DNA of 64,000 nucleotides from Mycobacterium cookii (GCF_010727945.1 NZ_AP022569.1:682001-746000), one strand, 5' to 3'. Positions 1 through 9,674 are shown, counted from the first letter of the stretch. Numbers and translations are program-made. Notes: generated by a model from the letters alone, not told the origin.

Positions 1-635
1 TTCTGCCGCCGCAGCACCGGCGCGACGACCGCGTAGGCCGGCACCAGCAAGATCAGGTAGATGTTCAGCACGACCGACACCGTCAGCGCCAGCGCGTAGA
101 GCAGCCACAGCCACCACCGGTTCCGCCGTATCGCGGTGACCAGCAACACCGTCAGCCAGACCGCGGCCAGAGCGGTGAACGCATACGACCGTGCCTCGGC
201 GGCCGCCCACGTGACGCGCGGCAGTATCGCGAACACCAGGCCCGCGCACACCGCGGTGGTTCGCGGCAGGAACTGTTTGCCGAAGACCACGACCCCGGCG
301 GCGGCGATGCCCGCCGCCAGGCAGCTGGGTACTCGCGACCAGAACTCCGTCGGCGGGAAGATGGCGAACCAGCCATGCATCATCAGGTAGTACAGGCCGT
401 GCACGGCGTCGATGTGCCCCAGCATGCGCCAGAGCTCGGGAATGGACCGGCTCGCGGAGACCGAGATCGTCGCGCTCTCGTCGAACCACAGCGACGGGTG
501 GCTGGCGCCGGCGGCGCCGACGGCAGCGGTCAGCATAGCGACCACGAACGGGTCCAGCAGTCGGCCGGGTCGCCGGGTCGGCGGGTCCTCCGCGACGACC
601 GCGGTGCTGGGTTCAGCGAGTGTCGTAGCAACCAT
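1..635 (-). CDS. Membrane mannosyltransferase, N-terminal part (Rv1635c/CapA-like)
   Basis: The frame is open from an ATG at 635 down to the window edge, giving the first 211 residues of a polytopic membrane protein. After a short hydrophilic N-terminus there is a first membrane segment, then a loop with SLWFDESATIS, the Trp/Asp-Glu signature of GT-C glycosyltransferases that use polyprenyl-phosphate sugars. Further segments contain HGLYYLMMHGW and ARSYAF, both typical of mycobacterial family-39-like mannosyltransferases. Its position beside the universal stress gene matches Rv1635c, reported to add the first mannose cap to lipoarabinomannan. The cap role is inferred from position and family. 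The C-terminal half lies outside the window. Confidence 0.82.
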   Translation of the reverse strand, partial: MVATTLAEPSTAVVAEDPPTRRPGRLLDPFVVAMLTAAVGAAGASHPSLWFDESATISVSASRSIPELWRMLGHIDAVHGLYYLMMHGWFAIFPPTEFWSRVPSCLAAGIAAAGVVVFGKQFLPRTTAVCAGLVFAILPRVTWAAAEARSYAFTALAAVWLTVLLVTAIRRNRWWLWLLYALALTVSVVLNIYLILLVPAYAVVAPVLRRQ

Positions 636-957
636 GATGTGAGTCACTGTAAGGGCCTTTCGGTGAACATGCTTACCCGTCCGGCCTGCTCACGTACCGT
701 TTCCGCGGCCTAGACCGGATCCGGGGCGTGGGCAGATTGCTCTGTCGACAGCCTGAACACCCTGCAGCCCAACGGGTTTCGCCTAAATAGGAGCTTGCCC
801 GGTCGGCCAGTCGATGCAGCTAACGTCCGAGAGTGCGTTGCCCGCACCGTGAGCGGGGTCTCGCCAACCATGTCGGCATGGTCCAAATGCATCCATCTAT
901 CTGCGGCAAAGCGTTACTGTCTTGGGTTGGCGAAGCAACCGACACCTGGGAGGGTAA
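636..957. other. Divergent intergenic region before the universal stress gene
   Basis: This 322-base gap separates the leftward mannosyltransferase from the rightward stress gene and must hold both promoters. I see a strong Shine-Dalgarno GGGAGGG a few bases before the ATG at 958, and a small inverted repeat GGTTG/CAACC at 925-940 upstream of it. I found no convincing small ORF, tRNA, DosR box or CRP site. Confidence 0.5.
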
Positions 958-1401
958 ATGAGCGCCTATCGAACCGTGGTGGTAGGAACCGACGGCTCGG
1001 ATTCGTCGCTACGCGCGGTGGAGAAGGCAGGCAGCATCGCCGGGGCGGACGCGAAGCTGATCGTCGCGACGGCGTACCTGCCGCAGCACGAAGACCCGCG
1101 GGCCGCCGACGCCCTCAAAGACGAGAGCTACAAGGTGTCGGGCAGCGCCCCGATTTACGCGATCCTGCGCGAGGCCAAGGATCGGGCCAGCGCGGCGGGC
1201 GCCAAGAACATCGAAGAGCGTTCGATCGTCGGCGCCCCGGTCGACGCGCTGGTCGGACTCGCCGAGGAGGTCGGCGCTGATCTGCTGGTCGTCGGCAACG
1301 TCGGCCTCAGCACGATCGCCGGTCGGTTGCTGGGATCGGTGCCGGCCAACGTGTCACGTCGTGCCAAGGTCGACGTGCTGATCGTGCACACCACCACGTA
1401 G
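958..1401 (+). CDS. Universal stress protein, Rv1636-like
   Basis: A 147-residue single-domain UspA-type protein. It begins with the beta1/P-loop region VGTDGSDSSLRAVEKA and ends with GNVG followed nine residues later by GS, the G-2X-G-9X-G(S/T) nucleotide-binding signature. Length and position match Rv1636 of M. tuberculosis, reported as an abundant cytosolic cAMP-binding universal stress protein. Cyclic-AMP binding here is inferred from that family. The start is well supported by a Shine-Dalgarno sequence just upstream. It is followed after 24 bases by a short-chain dehydrogenase on the same strand, so it may be the first gene of a short operon. Confidence 0.9.
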   Translation: MSAYRTVVVGTDGSDSSLRAVEKAGSIAGADAKLIVATAYLPQHEDPRAADALKDESYKVSGSAPIYAILREAKDRASAAGAKNIEERSIVGAPVDALVGLAEEVGADLLVVGNVGLSTIAGRLLGSVPANVSRRAKVDVLIVHTTT

Positions 1402-1425
1402 CCGACATATCCGCTCGTCAACCCG

Positions 1426-2277
1426 GTGATCGACAGGGCGAAGTACGGGCCGTGGGCGCTGATAGCGGGCGGCTCGGAAGGGGTCGGCGCCGAATTCGCC
1501 CGGCTTATCGCCGAGGCAGGCCTGAACCTGATGCTGGTCGCCCGCACGGCGGATGCACTGCAACAGGCCGCCGACCAGTGCCGACAGCACGGCGTCGTCG
1601 TCCGCACCGTCCAAGCCGACCTGAGCGCCGCCGACGCCTGCGCGCGGATTACCGCGGCGACAGCTGAGCTCCAGATCGGCCTGTTGATCCTGGTTGCGGG
1701 CGCGAACACGCACAGCTACGAATTCCTGGACGGGGATCTAGCCGAATTCCAGCGGGTCATCGACCTCAATGTGTCGACGCCGCTGGCGTTGGTGCAGCAC
1801 TACGGGCAGGCGATGCGCTCGCGGCGCCGCGGCGGCATCGTGTTGCTCGGCTCGCTGGCGGGTTACCTCGGATCGGCTCGGCACACCGTCTACGGCGGCG
1901 TCAAGGCGTTCACCAGGATCTTCGCCGAGGGTCTCTGGCTGGAACTGCGCCAACACGGCGTCGACGTGCTGCAACTCGTGCTGGGGGTGACCCGCACGCC
2001 GGCGATGGAGCGGGTCGGCCTGAACTTCGACGCGCCGGGCTTTGTCGTCGCCGAGCCCGCCGATGTGGCACGCGAGGGCCTGGAGTGGCTGGGCCGCGGT
2101 CCGGTGCACATCGTCAGCGGCAACGAAGTGACGGTGTCCCTGCGCAGCGCTCCCGACCGGGGCAAGGCCGTTCTGGGCGCTCACCACGCGATGCAGAGGC
2201 TGTTGCAGTCGAAAGGAATCACCGATGACGGTGGAGGAGCGGATCGCGGCGCTGGAACAGCGACTGCGCCGGGCTGA
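1426..2277 (+). CDS. Short-chain dehydrogenase/reductase
   Basis: A 283-residue classical SDR with a GTG start. The Rossmann motif GGSEGVGAEFA is near residue 15, the catalytic serine lies in LLGSLAGYLGS, and the YGGVK active-site Tyr/Lys pair is near residue 150. The protein looks cytosolic. Substrate is unknown. Its last 53 bases overlap the next gene in another frame, and the C-terminal tail after the SDR core is Gly/Ala-rich, so the two genes are probably translated together. In H37Rv, as I recall, Rv1636 is followed directly by Rv1637c, so this gene and the next four are an insertion relative to that genome. Confidence 0.85.
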   Translation: MIDRAKYGPWALIAGGSEGVGAEFARLIAEAGLNLMLVARTADALQQAADQCRQHGVVVRTVQADLSAADACARITAATAELQIGLLILVAGANTHSYEFLDGDLAEFQRVIDLNVSTPLALVQHYGQAMRSRRRGGIVLLGSLAGYLGSARHTVYGGVKAFTRIFAEGLWLELRQHGVDVLQLVLGVTRTPAMERVGLNFDAPGFVVAEPADVAREGLEWLGRGPVHIVSGNEVTVSLRSAPDRGKAVLGAHHAMQRLLQSKGITDDGGGADRGAGTATAPG

Positions 2278-2719
2278 GGACGAGCTGGCCATCGGCCGCC
2301 TGCTGGCCTCCTATGGACCGCTGGTCGACGCAGGCGATGCCGACGCGGTTGCCGACCTGTGGGCGCCCGACGGCGAATACGACGTCGAGGGCTGGCACAT
2401 GCAGAGCCGGGCCGACGTGGCCGACATGGTGCGCTCGCCGGCGCACCAGGGGCTGATCGGCGGCGGTTCGGCCCACTTCCTGGGCCCGGTATGTGTCGAC
2501 GTCGACGGTGACGACGCCGTCGCGGTGTGCGAGTCGATCCTGGTCCGGCGCAACGACGACGGCGACGGCTACCGGGTATGGCGGGCGGGAGCCAACCACA
2601 TCGTGCTGCGGCGGACGGCCGACGGCTGGCGGATCGTCAAACGCACCACCCGCGTGTTGAACGGCTCCGCCGAGGCGCGCGACCTGCTCGCCGCCGGCGT
2701 CCACGGGCGCTCGGTATGA
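2225..2719 (+). CDS. SnoaL-like/NTF2-fold protein
   Basis: A 164-residue protein starting with a short coiled stretch (EERIAALEQRLRRAEDELA), followed by an NTF2-like domain of the SnoaL_4 type: the conserved opening IGRLLASYGPLVDAGDAD, a W-P-D-G-E-Y stretch, and C-terminal TADGWRIVKRTTR. Such proteins are often small hydratases, isomerases or dioxygenase-associated subunits. It sits between two SDR genes, overlapping the first by 53 bases and the second by ATGA, which suggests a joint role in oxidising or isomerising one substrate. No exact reaction can be assigned. Confidence 0.8.
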   Translation: MTVEERIAALEQRLRRAEDELAIGRLLASYGPLVDAGDADAVADLWAPDGEYDVEGWHMQSRADVADMVRSPAHQGLIGGGSAHFLGPVCVDVDGDDAVAVCESILVRRNDDGDGYRVWRAGANHIVLRRTADGWRIVKRTTRVLNGSAEARDLLAAGVHGRSV

Positions 2720-3489
2720 GCGAACTCGAGGGCAAGGTCGCGCTCGTCACCGGCGGGGGAGCGGGCATCGGCGAGGCGATCGCCCGCCGGTTCGCCGAAG
2801 AGGGTGCCAAAGTGGTTGTGGCTGAACGGGATACGACTTCGGGTCAGGCCGTCGCCGAGGCGATAGGTGGATTGTTTGTGCCGGTCGACGTCGCGGTGCG
2901 AGAGCAGGTGGAAACCGCCGTCGCGCAGGCTGTTTCGGCGTACGGGTCACTCGACGTCGTGGTCAACAACGCCTGGGGCGGCGGATCGATGGGCCGGGTG
3001 GAGAACAAGACCGACGGGCAACTCAGCGACGGCATCGCAGTCGCGTACTACGGACCGTTCTGGGCGATGCGGGCCGCCCTGCCGCACATGCGGAAAAGCG
3101 GCTGGGGTCGGGTCATCAACATGTGCAGCCTTAACGGCGTCAACGCACACATGGGCACCCTGGAATACAACGCCGCCAAAGAGGCGCTGCGCGCGCTGAC
3201 TCGCACCGCCGCCCGGGAGTGGGCGCCCTACGGCGTGACCGTCAACGCCATCTGCCCGGCGGCCAAGAGCGCGGCGTTCATGCGTGCGCTCGGCAACAAC
3301 CCGGACGTCGCAGCGTTCGCGGATTCGATGAACCCGATGGGCCGGATCGGGGATCCCTACCTCGACATCGCGCCCGTCGCGGTGTTCCTGGCCGGCGAAG
3401 GCAGCCGCTACCTCACCGGCAACACACTGTTCGTCGACGGCGGCAGCCACATCAACGGGGTGGCCTGGACGCCGGAGCTCGACGGCTAG
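2716..3489 (+). CDS. Short-chain dehydrogenase, FabG-like
   Basis: A 257-residue classical SDR. The ATG at 2716 overlaps the upstream stop as ATGA, which fixes the start. It has the TGGGAGIG cofactor motif near residue 14, NNAWGG (the NNAG position), serine in NMCSLNG and YNAAK at the active site, and the C-terminal LTGNTLFVDGG typical of FabG-like enzymes. An NAD(P)-dependent alcohol/ketone oxidoreductase is likely, possibly acting with the preceding SDR and SnoaL-like protein. Its end lies one base from the end of the convergent Hsp70 gene, with no room for a terminator. Confidence 0.87.
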   Translation: MSELEGKVALVTGGGAGIGEAIARRFAEEGAKVVVAERDTTSGQAVAEAIGGLFVPVDVAVREQVETAVAQAVSAYGSLDVVVNNAWGGGSMGRVENKTDGQLSDGIAVAYYGPFWAMRAALPHMRKSGWGRVINMCSLNGVNAHMGTLEYNAAKEALRALTRTAAREWAPYGVTVNAICPAAKSAAFMRALGNNPDVAAFADSMNPMGRIGDPYLDIAPVAVFLAGEGSRYLTGNTLFVDGGSHINGVAWTPELDG

Positions 3490-3490
3490 G

Positions 3491-4993
3491 TCACGCGCTG
3501 GCGAGATCGTGGCGTTCCAGCCGGAACGTCCTGCTCAGCCGATCCGGCCGGGTCGTCAGCGTCACCTCGACGGCGCCGCCAGACGTGATCACATAACGCT
3601 CTTCGACGTCAGGGCCGTCGTCGCGCCGCCGCACCGCACGCCGCGGCAGGTCCTGGTCGTCGCTGAGGTCGGGATCGAACGCGAAGAACACCGGTTCGTA
3701 CGGCGTGACGTCGCCGTCGGGATGGCCGTCACGTAACCGGCTGCACTCCACGAAGCGGAAGTGTCCGATGTTGTGCGCCGCGCGGTAGGTCCGGGTGACG
3801 ACGAACGGCGGCTGGCCGGCGGTCGGCAACGCCGATCCTTTGGGGACTATTGGGTCGAAGCACACGTCCTCGCCGGCGCAAGCCTCGCGGAAGACGCCGA
3901 AGTGTCGTGAAAGACGTTCGGACAGAACAAATCCCGCTTCGCGATCCAGGAACACCGCAAGGCCGATCGCGGTCGCCGCGAAGGGGTGCAGTGAGCGCTT
4001 GACGCGCTTCTCGTCGAACGTCGTGCGCAGTGTCCGGGCCACCAGCGGAAAACTCCCCGCCCCGCCTACCACGTAGATGCCCGCGATATCCGACCAGTCG
4101 ACGTCGCCGTGCAGCACACCGGATAGTGCGTTGATTGTCTTGTCCACCAACGGAACACAGGCCGCGTAGACATCGTCGATGGGGCAGGAGAACGGCTCCT
4201 TGCCGACTGCGGCGAGGTCGACCAGAAAGCGACGGGTGTTCGGGCCGACCGCTTCCTTGCGAACTGCGCACTCCTCGAGCAGCAGATCGCGTGTTCCGGC
4301 GGGCAGCTTGCGCAGCCCGGTGCCGTTGCGGACCAGTTTGAGGATCGCTTCGTCGAAGTCGTCGCCGCCGAGGCGCTGGATACCTTCGCTGAAGACGACC
4401 TCGTTCAGCCGGCCCGTCATCTTCAGCAGCGACGCATCGAACGTCCCGCCACCGAGGTCGTAGATCAGCACGTACTCCCGCTTGGCGGTGATGGTCGAGC
4501 GATAGCGGTGGGCGTACTCGAAGCCCGCCGCCGACGGCTCGTTGAGCAGCGCGGCCACCTCGAAGCCGGCCTGCGTGAAGGCATCCAGTGTCATAAACCG
4601 CTGCGCGCTGGACGCGTTGGCCGGAACGCTGATCGCGGCTTCGACCGGCTCACCGGCGGGCAGTTCGATGTTCGACCGGTGCTGCAGGTCGCTTTTCAGC
4701 TGGGCGAGGAAGCCCGCGAACAGCTCGGCCAGCCGGTAGCTGCGGCCGGCGAGCTCGACCGTGGACCGGGGCCCGGCGTCGTTGAGCAGACGTTTGAACG
4801 AGCGCAGCGCACACCAGCCCGGATCGTGACGGACTGCGGCGGCGTCCAAGCCGAAGCGCAACTCGCCGGCTTCGTTGGCGGCGATGATCGACGGCCAGGT
4901 GTCGAGCCCGTCGAATGACACCACCGGATAGTTGCCGCGATCGACGACCGCGGCGACGGTGTGCGTTGTGCCGAAGTCGATGCCCACTTTCAT
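3491..4993 (-). CDS. Orphan Hsp70/DnaK-like ATPase
   Basis: A 500-residue Hsp70-family protein, shorter than DnaK (about 620). The nucleotide-binding domain is complete in motif: DFGTT at residues 6-10, SFKRLL near 65 (the lysine at the DnaK catalytic position), NEPSAAG at 151-157, DLGGGTFD at 179-186, GGDDFD at 209-214 and VVGGAGSFP near 312. The C-terminal 120 or so residues are a reduced beta domain with no long helical lid. No grpE or dnaJ lies nearby, so it is not the housekeeping chaperone. It is a single leftward gene inside a cluster absent from this place in H37Rv. Its client is unknown. Confidence 0.85.
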   Translation of the reverse strand: MKVGIDFGTTHTVAAVVDRGNYPVVSFDGLDTWPSIIAANEAGELRFGLDAAAVRHDPGWCALRSFKRLLNDAGPRSTVELAGRSYRLAELFAGFLAQLKSDLQHRSNIELPAGEPVEAAISVPANASSAQRFMTLDAFTQAGFEVAALLNEPSAAGFEYAHRYRSTITAKREYVLIYDLGGGTFDASLLKMTGRLNEVVFSEGIQRLGGDDFDEAILKLVRNGTGLRKLPAGTRDLLLEECAVRKEAVGPNTRRFLVDLAAVGKEPFSCPIDDVYAACVPLVDKTINALSGVLHGDVDWSDIAGIYVVGGAGSFPLVARTLRTTFDEKRVKRSLHPFAATAIGLAVFLDREAGFVLSERLSRHFGVFREACAGEDVCFDPIVPKGSALPTAGQPPFVVTRTYRAAHNIGHFRFVECSRLRDGHPDGDVTPYEPVFFAFDPDLSDDQDLPRRAVRRRDDGPDVEERYVITSGGAVEVTLTTRPDRLSRTFRLERHDLASA

Positions 4994-5162
4994 CGGCTAA
5001 GCGTAGGTGCTGCACCGCGTTTCGCGGCTGCGAATCACCGACTCGGCTCCGGTGCATGAGGGGCACAAGGTCCTCGGTATTGCTGCTGTTCGGCCCTGCC
5101 GGGCGGACCGGAGCGTGCGGTACGACAGAGTCTGCACCGTTGACACGCCGCGAGGAGCAGCC

Positions 5163-5966
5163 GTGAGCGCTACGGACGTCGAAAAGTGGGACGCCGACCT
5201 GACCGAACACATCGTCGGGCTGACCCGGCCTATCGTCAAGCGGTACTTCCGCTCTGATGTCAGGGGTATGGAGAACATCCCCGCGGGCGCTTGCCTTGTG
5301 GTGTCGAATCATTCGGGTGGCGTCGTCACTCCCGACATGTCGGTGTTCGCGGTCGACTATTACGACACATACGGTTACGAGCGGCCGCTTTTCGCGCTCG
5401 GTCATGACGTGTTGTTCCGCAGTCCCGCCGCCGAACTGCTCAAGCGCACCGGCGTGATTCGCGCGACGCGCGACAACGCCGCGGAAGCCTTGGCGGCCGG
5501 CGGGGTCGTCTTGGTCTTCCCGGGCGGCGACTACGACGCCTATCGGCCGACGGCTTCGGAGAACATCGTCGGGTTCGGCGGCCGGACCGGCTACGTCAGC
5601 ACGGCGATCGAGGCCGGGGTGCCGATCGTCCCCTCGGTGTCGATCGGCGCTCAGGAAAGCCAGCTCTATGTGACCCGGGGCCGGTGGCTGTCGCGTGCTC
5701 TCGGTCTGGCCAACATCGGCCGCAGGATCGCCCGGAGCGACATGCTGCCGATCTCGCTGGGTTTCCCGTTCGGGCTCAGCGTTGTGTTACCGGTCAACCT
5801 GCCGTTGCCGACGAAGATCGTCACGCAGGTGCTTCCGTCACTCGACCTCGCCGCCGAGTTCGGCAACTACCCCACGGTCGGCGAAATCGACAGGCGCGTG
5901 CGGTCGATCATGCAGAAGGCGCTGTGGGGGCTGGCGCGCGGGCGCCGGTTCCCGATCCTGGGCTGA
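5163..5966 (+). CDS. Lysophospholipid/glycerol acyltransferase family protein
   Basis: A 267-residue PlsC-fold protein. I chose the GTG at 5163 because GAGGAG lies just upstream and homology begins soon after. The core has VVSNHSGG at residues 47-53 and FPGGDYDAYRP near 119, matching the acyl-acceptor and glycine-rich blocks of LPLAT proteins. The catalytic block departs from the usual H-X4-D: after His50 the next Asp is eight residues on, a feature I have seen in the mycobacterial NHSGG subgroup. It probably acylates a lipid or polyol at the inner membrane face. Substrate is unknown. Confidence 0.78.
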   Translation: MSATDVEKWDADLTEHIVGLTRPIVKRYFRSDVRGMENIPAGACLVVSNHSGGVVTPDMSVFAVDYYDTYGYERPLFALGHDVLFRSPAAELLKRTGVIRATRDNAAEALAAGGVVLVFPGGDYDAYRPTASENIVGFGGRTGYVSTAIEAGVPIVPSVSIGAQESQLYVTRGRWLSRALGLANIGRRIARSDMLPISLGFPFGLSVVLPVNLPLPTKIVTQVLPSLDLAAEFGNYPTVGEIDRRVRSIMQKALWGLARGRRFPILG

Positions 5967-5976
5967 GGTCGCCGGC

Positions 5977-6654
5977 TTACCAGCCGCGCTCGCGCCAGGT
6001 CGCCAGGCTGGGGCGCTCGGCGCCCAGCGTGGTGTCGTCACCGTGGCCGGGGTAGACGACGGTGCTGTCGTCGTAGACGTCGAACACCCGGGTCGTCACA
6101 TCGTCCAGCAGTTGGTCGAAATCGCCGGGCTGCCAGGTCTTGCCAACTCCGCCGGGAAACAGGCAGTCGCCGGTGAACAGCTGCGTCACCCCGCCGGTGG
6201 CCGGGCCGTCGAGGGCCAGCGCGATCGATCCGGGCGTGTGCCCGCGCAGATGGATGACGTCGAATGTCAGCTCGCCGATCTGCACGGTGTCTCCGCCGGC
6301 CAGCAAGCGGTCTGGCTTGACCGGCAGCGGCTCGGCGTCGATCTCGTTGGCGGCCGTCGGCGCCCCAGTGGCCTCCGCGATGGCTTCCAACGCCTGCCAG
6401 TGGTCGAAGTGCTGGTGGCTGGTGACGATCAGCGACACCTTCGGGGCATGGTTGCGCACCAGGTCGAGTAAAACGTCGGCGTCGTTGGCGGCGTCGATCA
6501 GCAGCGTTTCCCCGGTCGCGGAACACGTCACCAGGTAGGCGTTGTTGTCCATGGGGCCCACCGACGCTTTGAGAATCGTCGCGCCCGGCAGGGTGCGGCG
6601 GGCCGCGGAACCCGGTTCGACGTGTCCGGTGTAATCGTCAGTCAGGACGGTCAT
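5977..6654 (-). CDS. Metallo-beta-lactamase-fold hydrolase, Rv1637c-like
   Basis: A 225-residue glyoxalase-II-like MBL-fold protein. The ATG at 6654 is the start that leaves the conserved core with a short leader. It carries HQHFDH at residues 80-85 (the HxHxDH di-metal motif), a later HLRGHTPGS, the metal-bridging Asp in FTGDCLF, and the terminal His in VYPGHGDD. The family hydrolyses thioesters such as S-lactoylglutathione or related mycothiol esters; the substrate here is inferred only. It is divergent from uvrA, as in H37Rv, with 113 bases between the start codons. Confidence 0.87.
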   Translation of the reverse strand: MTVLTDDYTGHVEPGSAARRTLPGATILKASVGPMDNNAYLVTCSATGETLLIDAANDADVLLDLVRNHAPKVSLIVTSHQHFDHWQALEAIAEATGAPTAANEIDAEPLPVKPDRLLAGGDTVQIGELTFDVIHLRGHTPGSIALALDGPATGGVTQLFTGDCLFPGGVGKTWQPGDFDQLLDDVTTRVFDVYDDSTVVYPGHGDDTTLGAERPSLATWRERGW

Positions 6655-6681
6655 ACAGTCACGGTACTGGCCAGGCATCGC

Positions 6682-6704
6682 TTGTCGGTACGGGCACATA
6701 GCAT
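6682..6704 (+). promoter_or_regulatory. PafBC-type (LexA-independent) DNA-damage promoter of uvrA
   Basis: TTGTCGGTA, eight bases, then TAGCAT. This fits the mycobacterial RecA-independent damage promoter TTGTCRGTG-N8-TANNNT in 8 of 9 bases of the upstream element, with exact spacing and a matching TANNNT box. It lies 63 bases before the uvrA start codon. Control by PafBC is inferred from the motif. Confidence 0.75.
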
Positions 6705-6767
6705 GGTGATGACGTGTGTGACGGGGTCGAGAGTTGGCTCGAAAGATAGAACCGTGAAAGAGACGCT

Positions 6768-9674
6768 GTGGCTGACCGCCTGATCGTGAAAGGTGCTCGC
6801 GAGCACAATCTGCGCAGTGTCGATCTTGATTTGCCACGCGATGCGTTGATCGTCTTCACCGGCCTGTCCGGCTCCGGAAAGTCTTCGCTGGCGTTCGACA
6901 CGATCTTCGCCGAGGGCCAGCGGCGCTACGTCGAATCGCTGTCTGCGTATGCCCGTCAGTTCCTCGGGCAGATGGACAAGCCCGACGTCGACTTCATCGA
7001 GGGTCTGTCGCCGGCGGTGTCGATCGACCAGAAGTCGACGAACCGCAACCCGCGATCGACGGTCGGAACCATCACCGAGGTCTACGACTATCTGCGACTG
7101 CTCTACGCGCGCGCGGGCACGCCGCACTGCCCGGTCTGCGGTGAGCGGATCGCCCGTCAGACCCCGCAGCAGATCGTCGACCAGGTGCTGGTGATGCCCG
7201 AGGGCACCCGCTTCCAGGTACTCGCCCCAGTGGTCCGCACCCGCAAGGGCGAGTTCGCCGACCTGTTCGAGAAGCTCAACGCCCAGGGCTACAGCCGCGT
7301 TCGCGTCGACGGCGTGGTCCACTCGCTGACCGATCCGCCCAAGCTCAAAAAGCAGGAGAAGCACGACATCGAGGTGGTTGTTGACCGCCTCACTGTTAAA
7401 GCCAGCGCCAAGCAACGACTCACCGATTCGGTGGAGACCGCGCTGAATCTGGCCGACGGCATCGTGGTGCTGGAGTTCGTCGATCATGAGCACGACGCCC
7501 ACAACCGCGAGCAGCGGTTCTCCGAGAAGCTGGCCTGCCCCAACGGGCACGCGCTGGCCGTCGACGACCTGGAGCCGCGGTCGTTCTCGTTCAACTCGCC
7601 GTACGGCGCCTGCCCGGAATGCGTCGGCCTGGGAATCCGCAAAGAGGTGGACCCAGACCTGGTGGTGCCTGACCCGGATCGCACGCTGGCCGAGGGCGCG
7701 GTGGCACCGTGGTCGATGGGCCACACCGCGGAGTACTTCACCCGGATGCTGGCGAGTCTGGGTGAGGCGATGGGTTTCGACGTCGACACCCCGTGGCGCA
7801 AGCTTCCGGCCAAGGCGCGCAAAGCGATTCTAGAGGGCTGCGACGAGCAGGTGCACGTCCGCTACCGCAACCGCTACGGCCGCACCCGGTCGTATTACGC
7901 CGACTTCGAAGGGGTGTTGGCGTTTCTGGAGCGCAAGCTGGACCAGACCGAATCCGAGCTGATGAAGGAGCGCTACGAGGGCTTCATGCGCGACGTGCCG
8001 TGCCCGGTGTGTGAGGGGACCCGGCTCAAGCCGGAAATCCTGGCCGTCACGCTGACCGCCGGCGACCGCGGCGCCAAGTCCATCGCGCAGGTGTGTGAGC
8101 TGTCCATCTCCGACTGCGCGGATTTCTTGAACGGCCTCACCCTGGGCCCGCGCGAACAGGCCATTGCGGGCCAGGTGCTCAAGGAAATCCAGTCGCGGCT
8201 GGGCTTCTTGCTCGACGTCGGGCTGGAGTATCTGTCGCTGTCCCGGGCCGCCGGCACGCTCTCCGGCGGAGAGGCGCAGCGCATCCGGCTGGCCACCCAG
8301 ATCGGATCCGGTCTGGTCGGCGTGCTGTACGTGCTCGACGAGCCGTCGATCGGATTGCATCAGCGAGACAACCGTCGGCTCATCGAAACCCTTACCCGCC
8401 TAAGGAATTTGGGGAACACCCTGATCGTCGTCGAGCACGACGAGGACACCATCGCGCATGCCGACTGGGTTGTCGACATCGGTCCGGGCGCCGGCGAGCA
8501 CGGCGGCCACATCGTGCACAGCGGTACCTACGCCGACTTGCTGACGAACAAGGAGTCGATCACCGGCGCCTACCTATCGGGCAAAGAAAGCATTGCCGCG
8601 CCGTCGATTCGGCGTCCGGTGAACAAGAACCGCCGGCTCACGGTCGTCGGCGCCAACGAACACAACCTGCGCGGGATCGACGTGACCTTCCCGCTGGGCG
8701 TGCTGACCTCAGTGACCGGGGTGTCCGGTTCGGGCAAGTCGACACTGGTCAACGACATCCTGGCCGCGGTGCTGGCCAATCGCCTCAACGGCGCGCGGCA
8801 CGTGCCGGGACGGCACACCCGGGTGACGGGCCTGGACAACCTGGACAAGCTGGTGCGCGTCGACCAGTCACCGATCGGCCGCACGCCGCGATCCAATCCG
8901 GCCACCTACACCGGCGTGTTCGACAAGATCCGCACCCTGTTCGCGGCCACCACCGAGGCCAAGGTCCGCGGCTACCAGCCGGGTCGCTTCTCCTTCAACG
9001 TCAAGGGCGGTCGCTGCGAGGCGTGCACCGGCGACGGCACCATCAAGATCGAGATGAACTTCCTGCCGGACGTGTATGTGCCCTGCGAAGTCTGTCAGGG
9101 CGCCCGCTACAACCGGGAGACCTTGGAGGTGCATTACAAGGGCAAGACCATCTCCGAAGTGCTCGACATGTCGATCGAAGAGGCCGCGGAATTCTTCCAG
9201 CCGATCACCGGCATCCACCGCTACCTCAAGACACTGGTCGACGTCGGCCTCGGATATGTGCGGCTCGGCCAGCCGGCGCCCACGCTGTCCGGCGGTGAAG
9301 CGCAGCGGGTCAAGTTGGCATCCGAGCTGCAGAAGCGGTCCACCGGGCGCACCATCTACATCCTCGACGAACCCACCACCGGGCTGCACTTCGAAGACAT
9401 CCGCAAGTTGCTGGATGTCATCAACGGCCTTGTCGACAAAGGCAATACGGTGATCGTCATCGAGCACAACCTGGACGTGATCAAGACCTCGGACTGGATC
9501 ATCGACATGGGCCCCGAGGGCGGTGCCGGCGGCGGCACGATCGTCGCCGAAGGCACTCCGGAGGACATCGCCGCAATACCCGAGAGCTACACCGGCAAAT
9601 TCCTCGCCGAGACTTTGGTCAGCACCACCGCCACGCCGCGTCGAACGACCAAGCGCCGCAAGGTCAGCGCTTAG
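6768..9674 (+). CDS. uvrA: Excinuclease ABC subunit A
   Basis: A 968-residue UvrA, near the usual 970 for mycobacteria, with a GTG start. It is the damage-recognition ATPase of nucleotide excision repair and loads UvrB at lesions. Two ABC modules are seen: Walker [10 protein letters not shown] near residue 30 and GVSGSGKST near residue 650, and signatures [12 protein letters not shown] and [12 protein letters not shown]. Zinc-binding cysteine groups occur as CPVC, CPEC, and CEAC/CEVC; the last group flanks the glycine-rich DNA-binding loop. The upstream promoter matches the damage-inducible PafBC type. Its last 11 bases overlap the end of the convergent winged-helix gene. Confidence 0.97.
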   Translation: MADRLIVKGAREHNLRSVDLDLPRDALIVFTGLSGSGKSSLAFDTIFAEGQRRYVESLSAYARQFLGQMDKPDVDFIEGLSPAVSIDQKSTNRNPRSTVGTITEVYDYLRLLYARAGTPHCPVCGERIARQTPQQIVDQVLVMPEGTRFQVLAPVVRTRKGEFADLFEKLNAQGYSRVRVDGVVHSLTDPPKLKKQEKHDIEVVVDRLTVKASAKQRLTDSVETALNLADGIVVLEFVDHEHDAHNREQRFSEKLACPNGHALAVDDLEPRSFSFNSPYGACPECVGLGIRKEVDPDLVVPDPDRTLAEGAVAPWSMGHTAEYFTRMLASLGEAMGFDVDTPWRKLPAKARKAILEGCDEQVHVRYRNRYGRTRSYYADFEGVLAFLERKLDQTESELMKERYEGFMRDVPCPVCEGTRLKPEILAVTLTAGDRGAKSIAQVCELSISDCADFLNGLTLGPREQAIAGQVLKEIQSRLGFLLDVGLEYLSLSRAAGTLSGGEAQRIRLATQIGSGLVGVLYVLDEPSIGLHQRDNRRLIETLTRLRNLGNTLIVVEHDEDTIAHADWVVDIGPGAGEHGGHIVHSGTYADLLTNKESITGAYLSGKESIAAPSIRRPVNKNRRLTVVGANEHNLRGIDVTFPLGVLTSVTGVSGSGKSTLVNDILAAVLANRLNGARHVPGRHTRVTGLDNLDKLVRVDQSPIGRTPRSNPATYTGVFDKIRTLFAATTEAKVRGYQPGRFSFNVKGGRCEACTGDGTIKIEMNFLPDVYVPCEVCQGARYNRETLEVHYKGKTISEVLDMSIEEAAEFFQPITGIHRYLKTLVDVGLGYVRLGQPAPTLSGGEAQRVKLASELQKRSTGRTIYILDEPTTGLHFEDIRKLLDVINGLVDKGNTVIVIEHNLDVIKTSDWIIDMGPEGGAGGGTIVAEGTPEDIAAIPESYTGKFLAETLVSTTATPRRTTKRRKVSA

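Noticed and set aside
6739..6752. TCGAAAGATAGAAC before uvrA as a LexA box
   Set aside because: The mycobacterial SOS box is TCGAAC-N4-GTTCGA; only the left half is similar and the right half lacks GTTCGA. The PafBC-type promoter is a better explanation.
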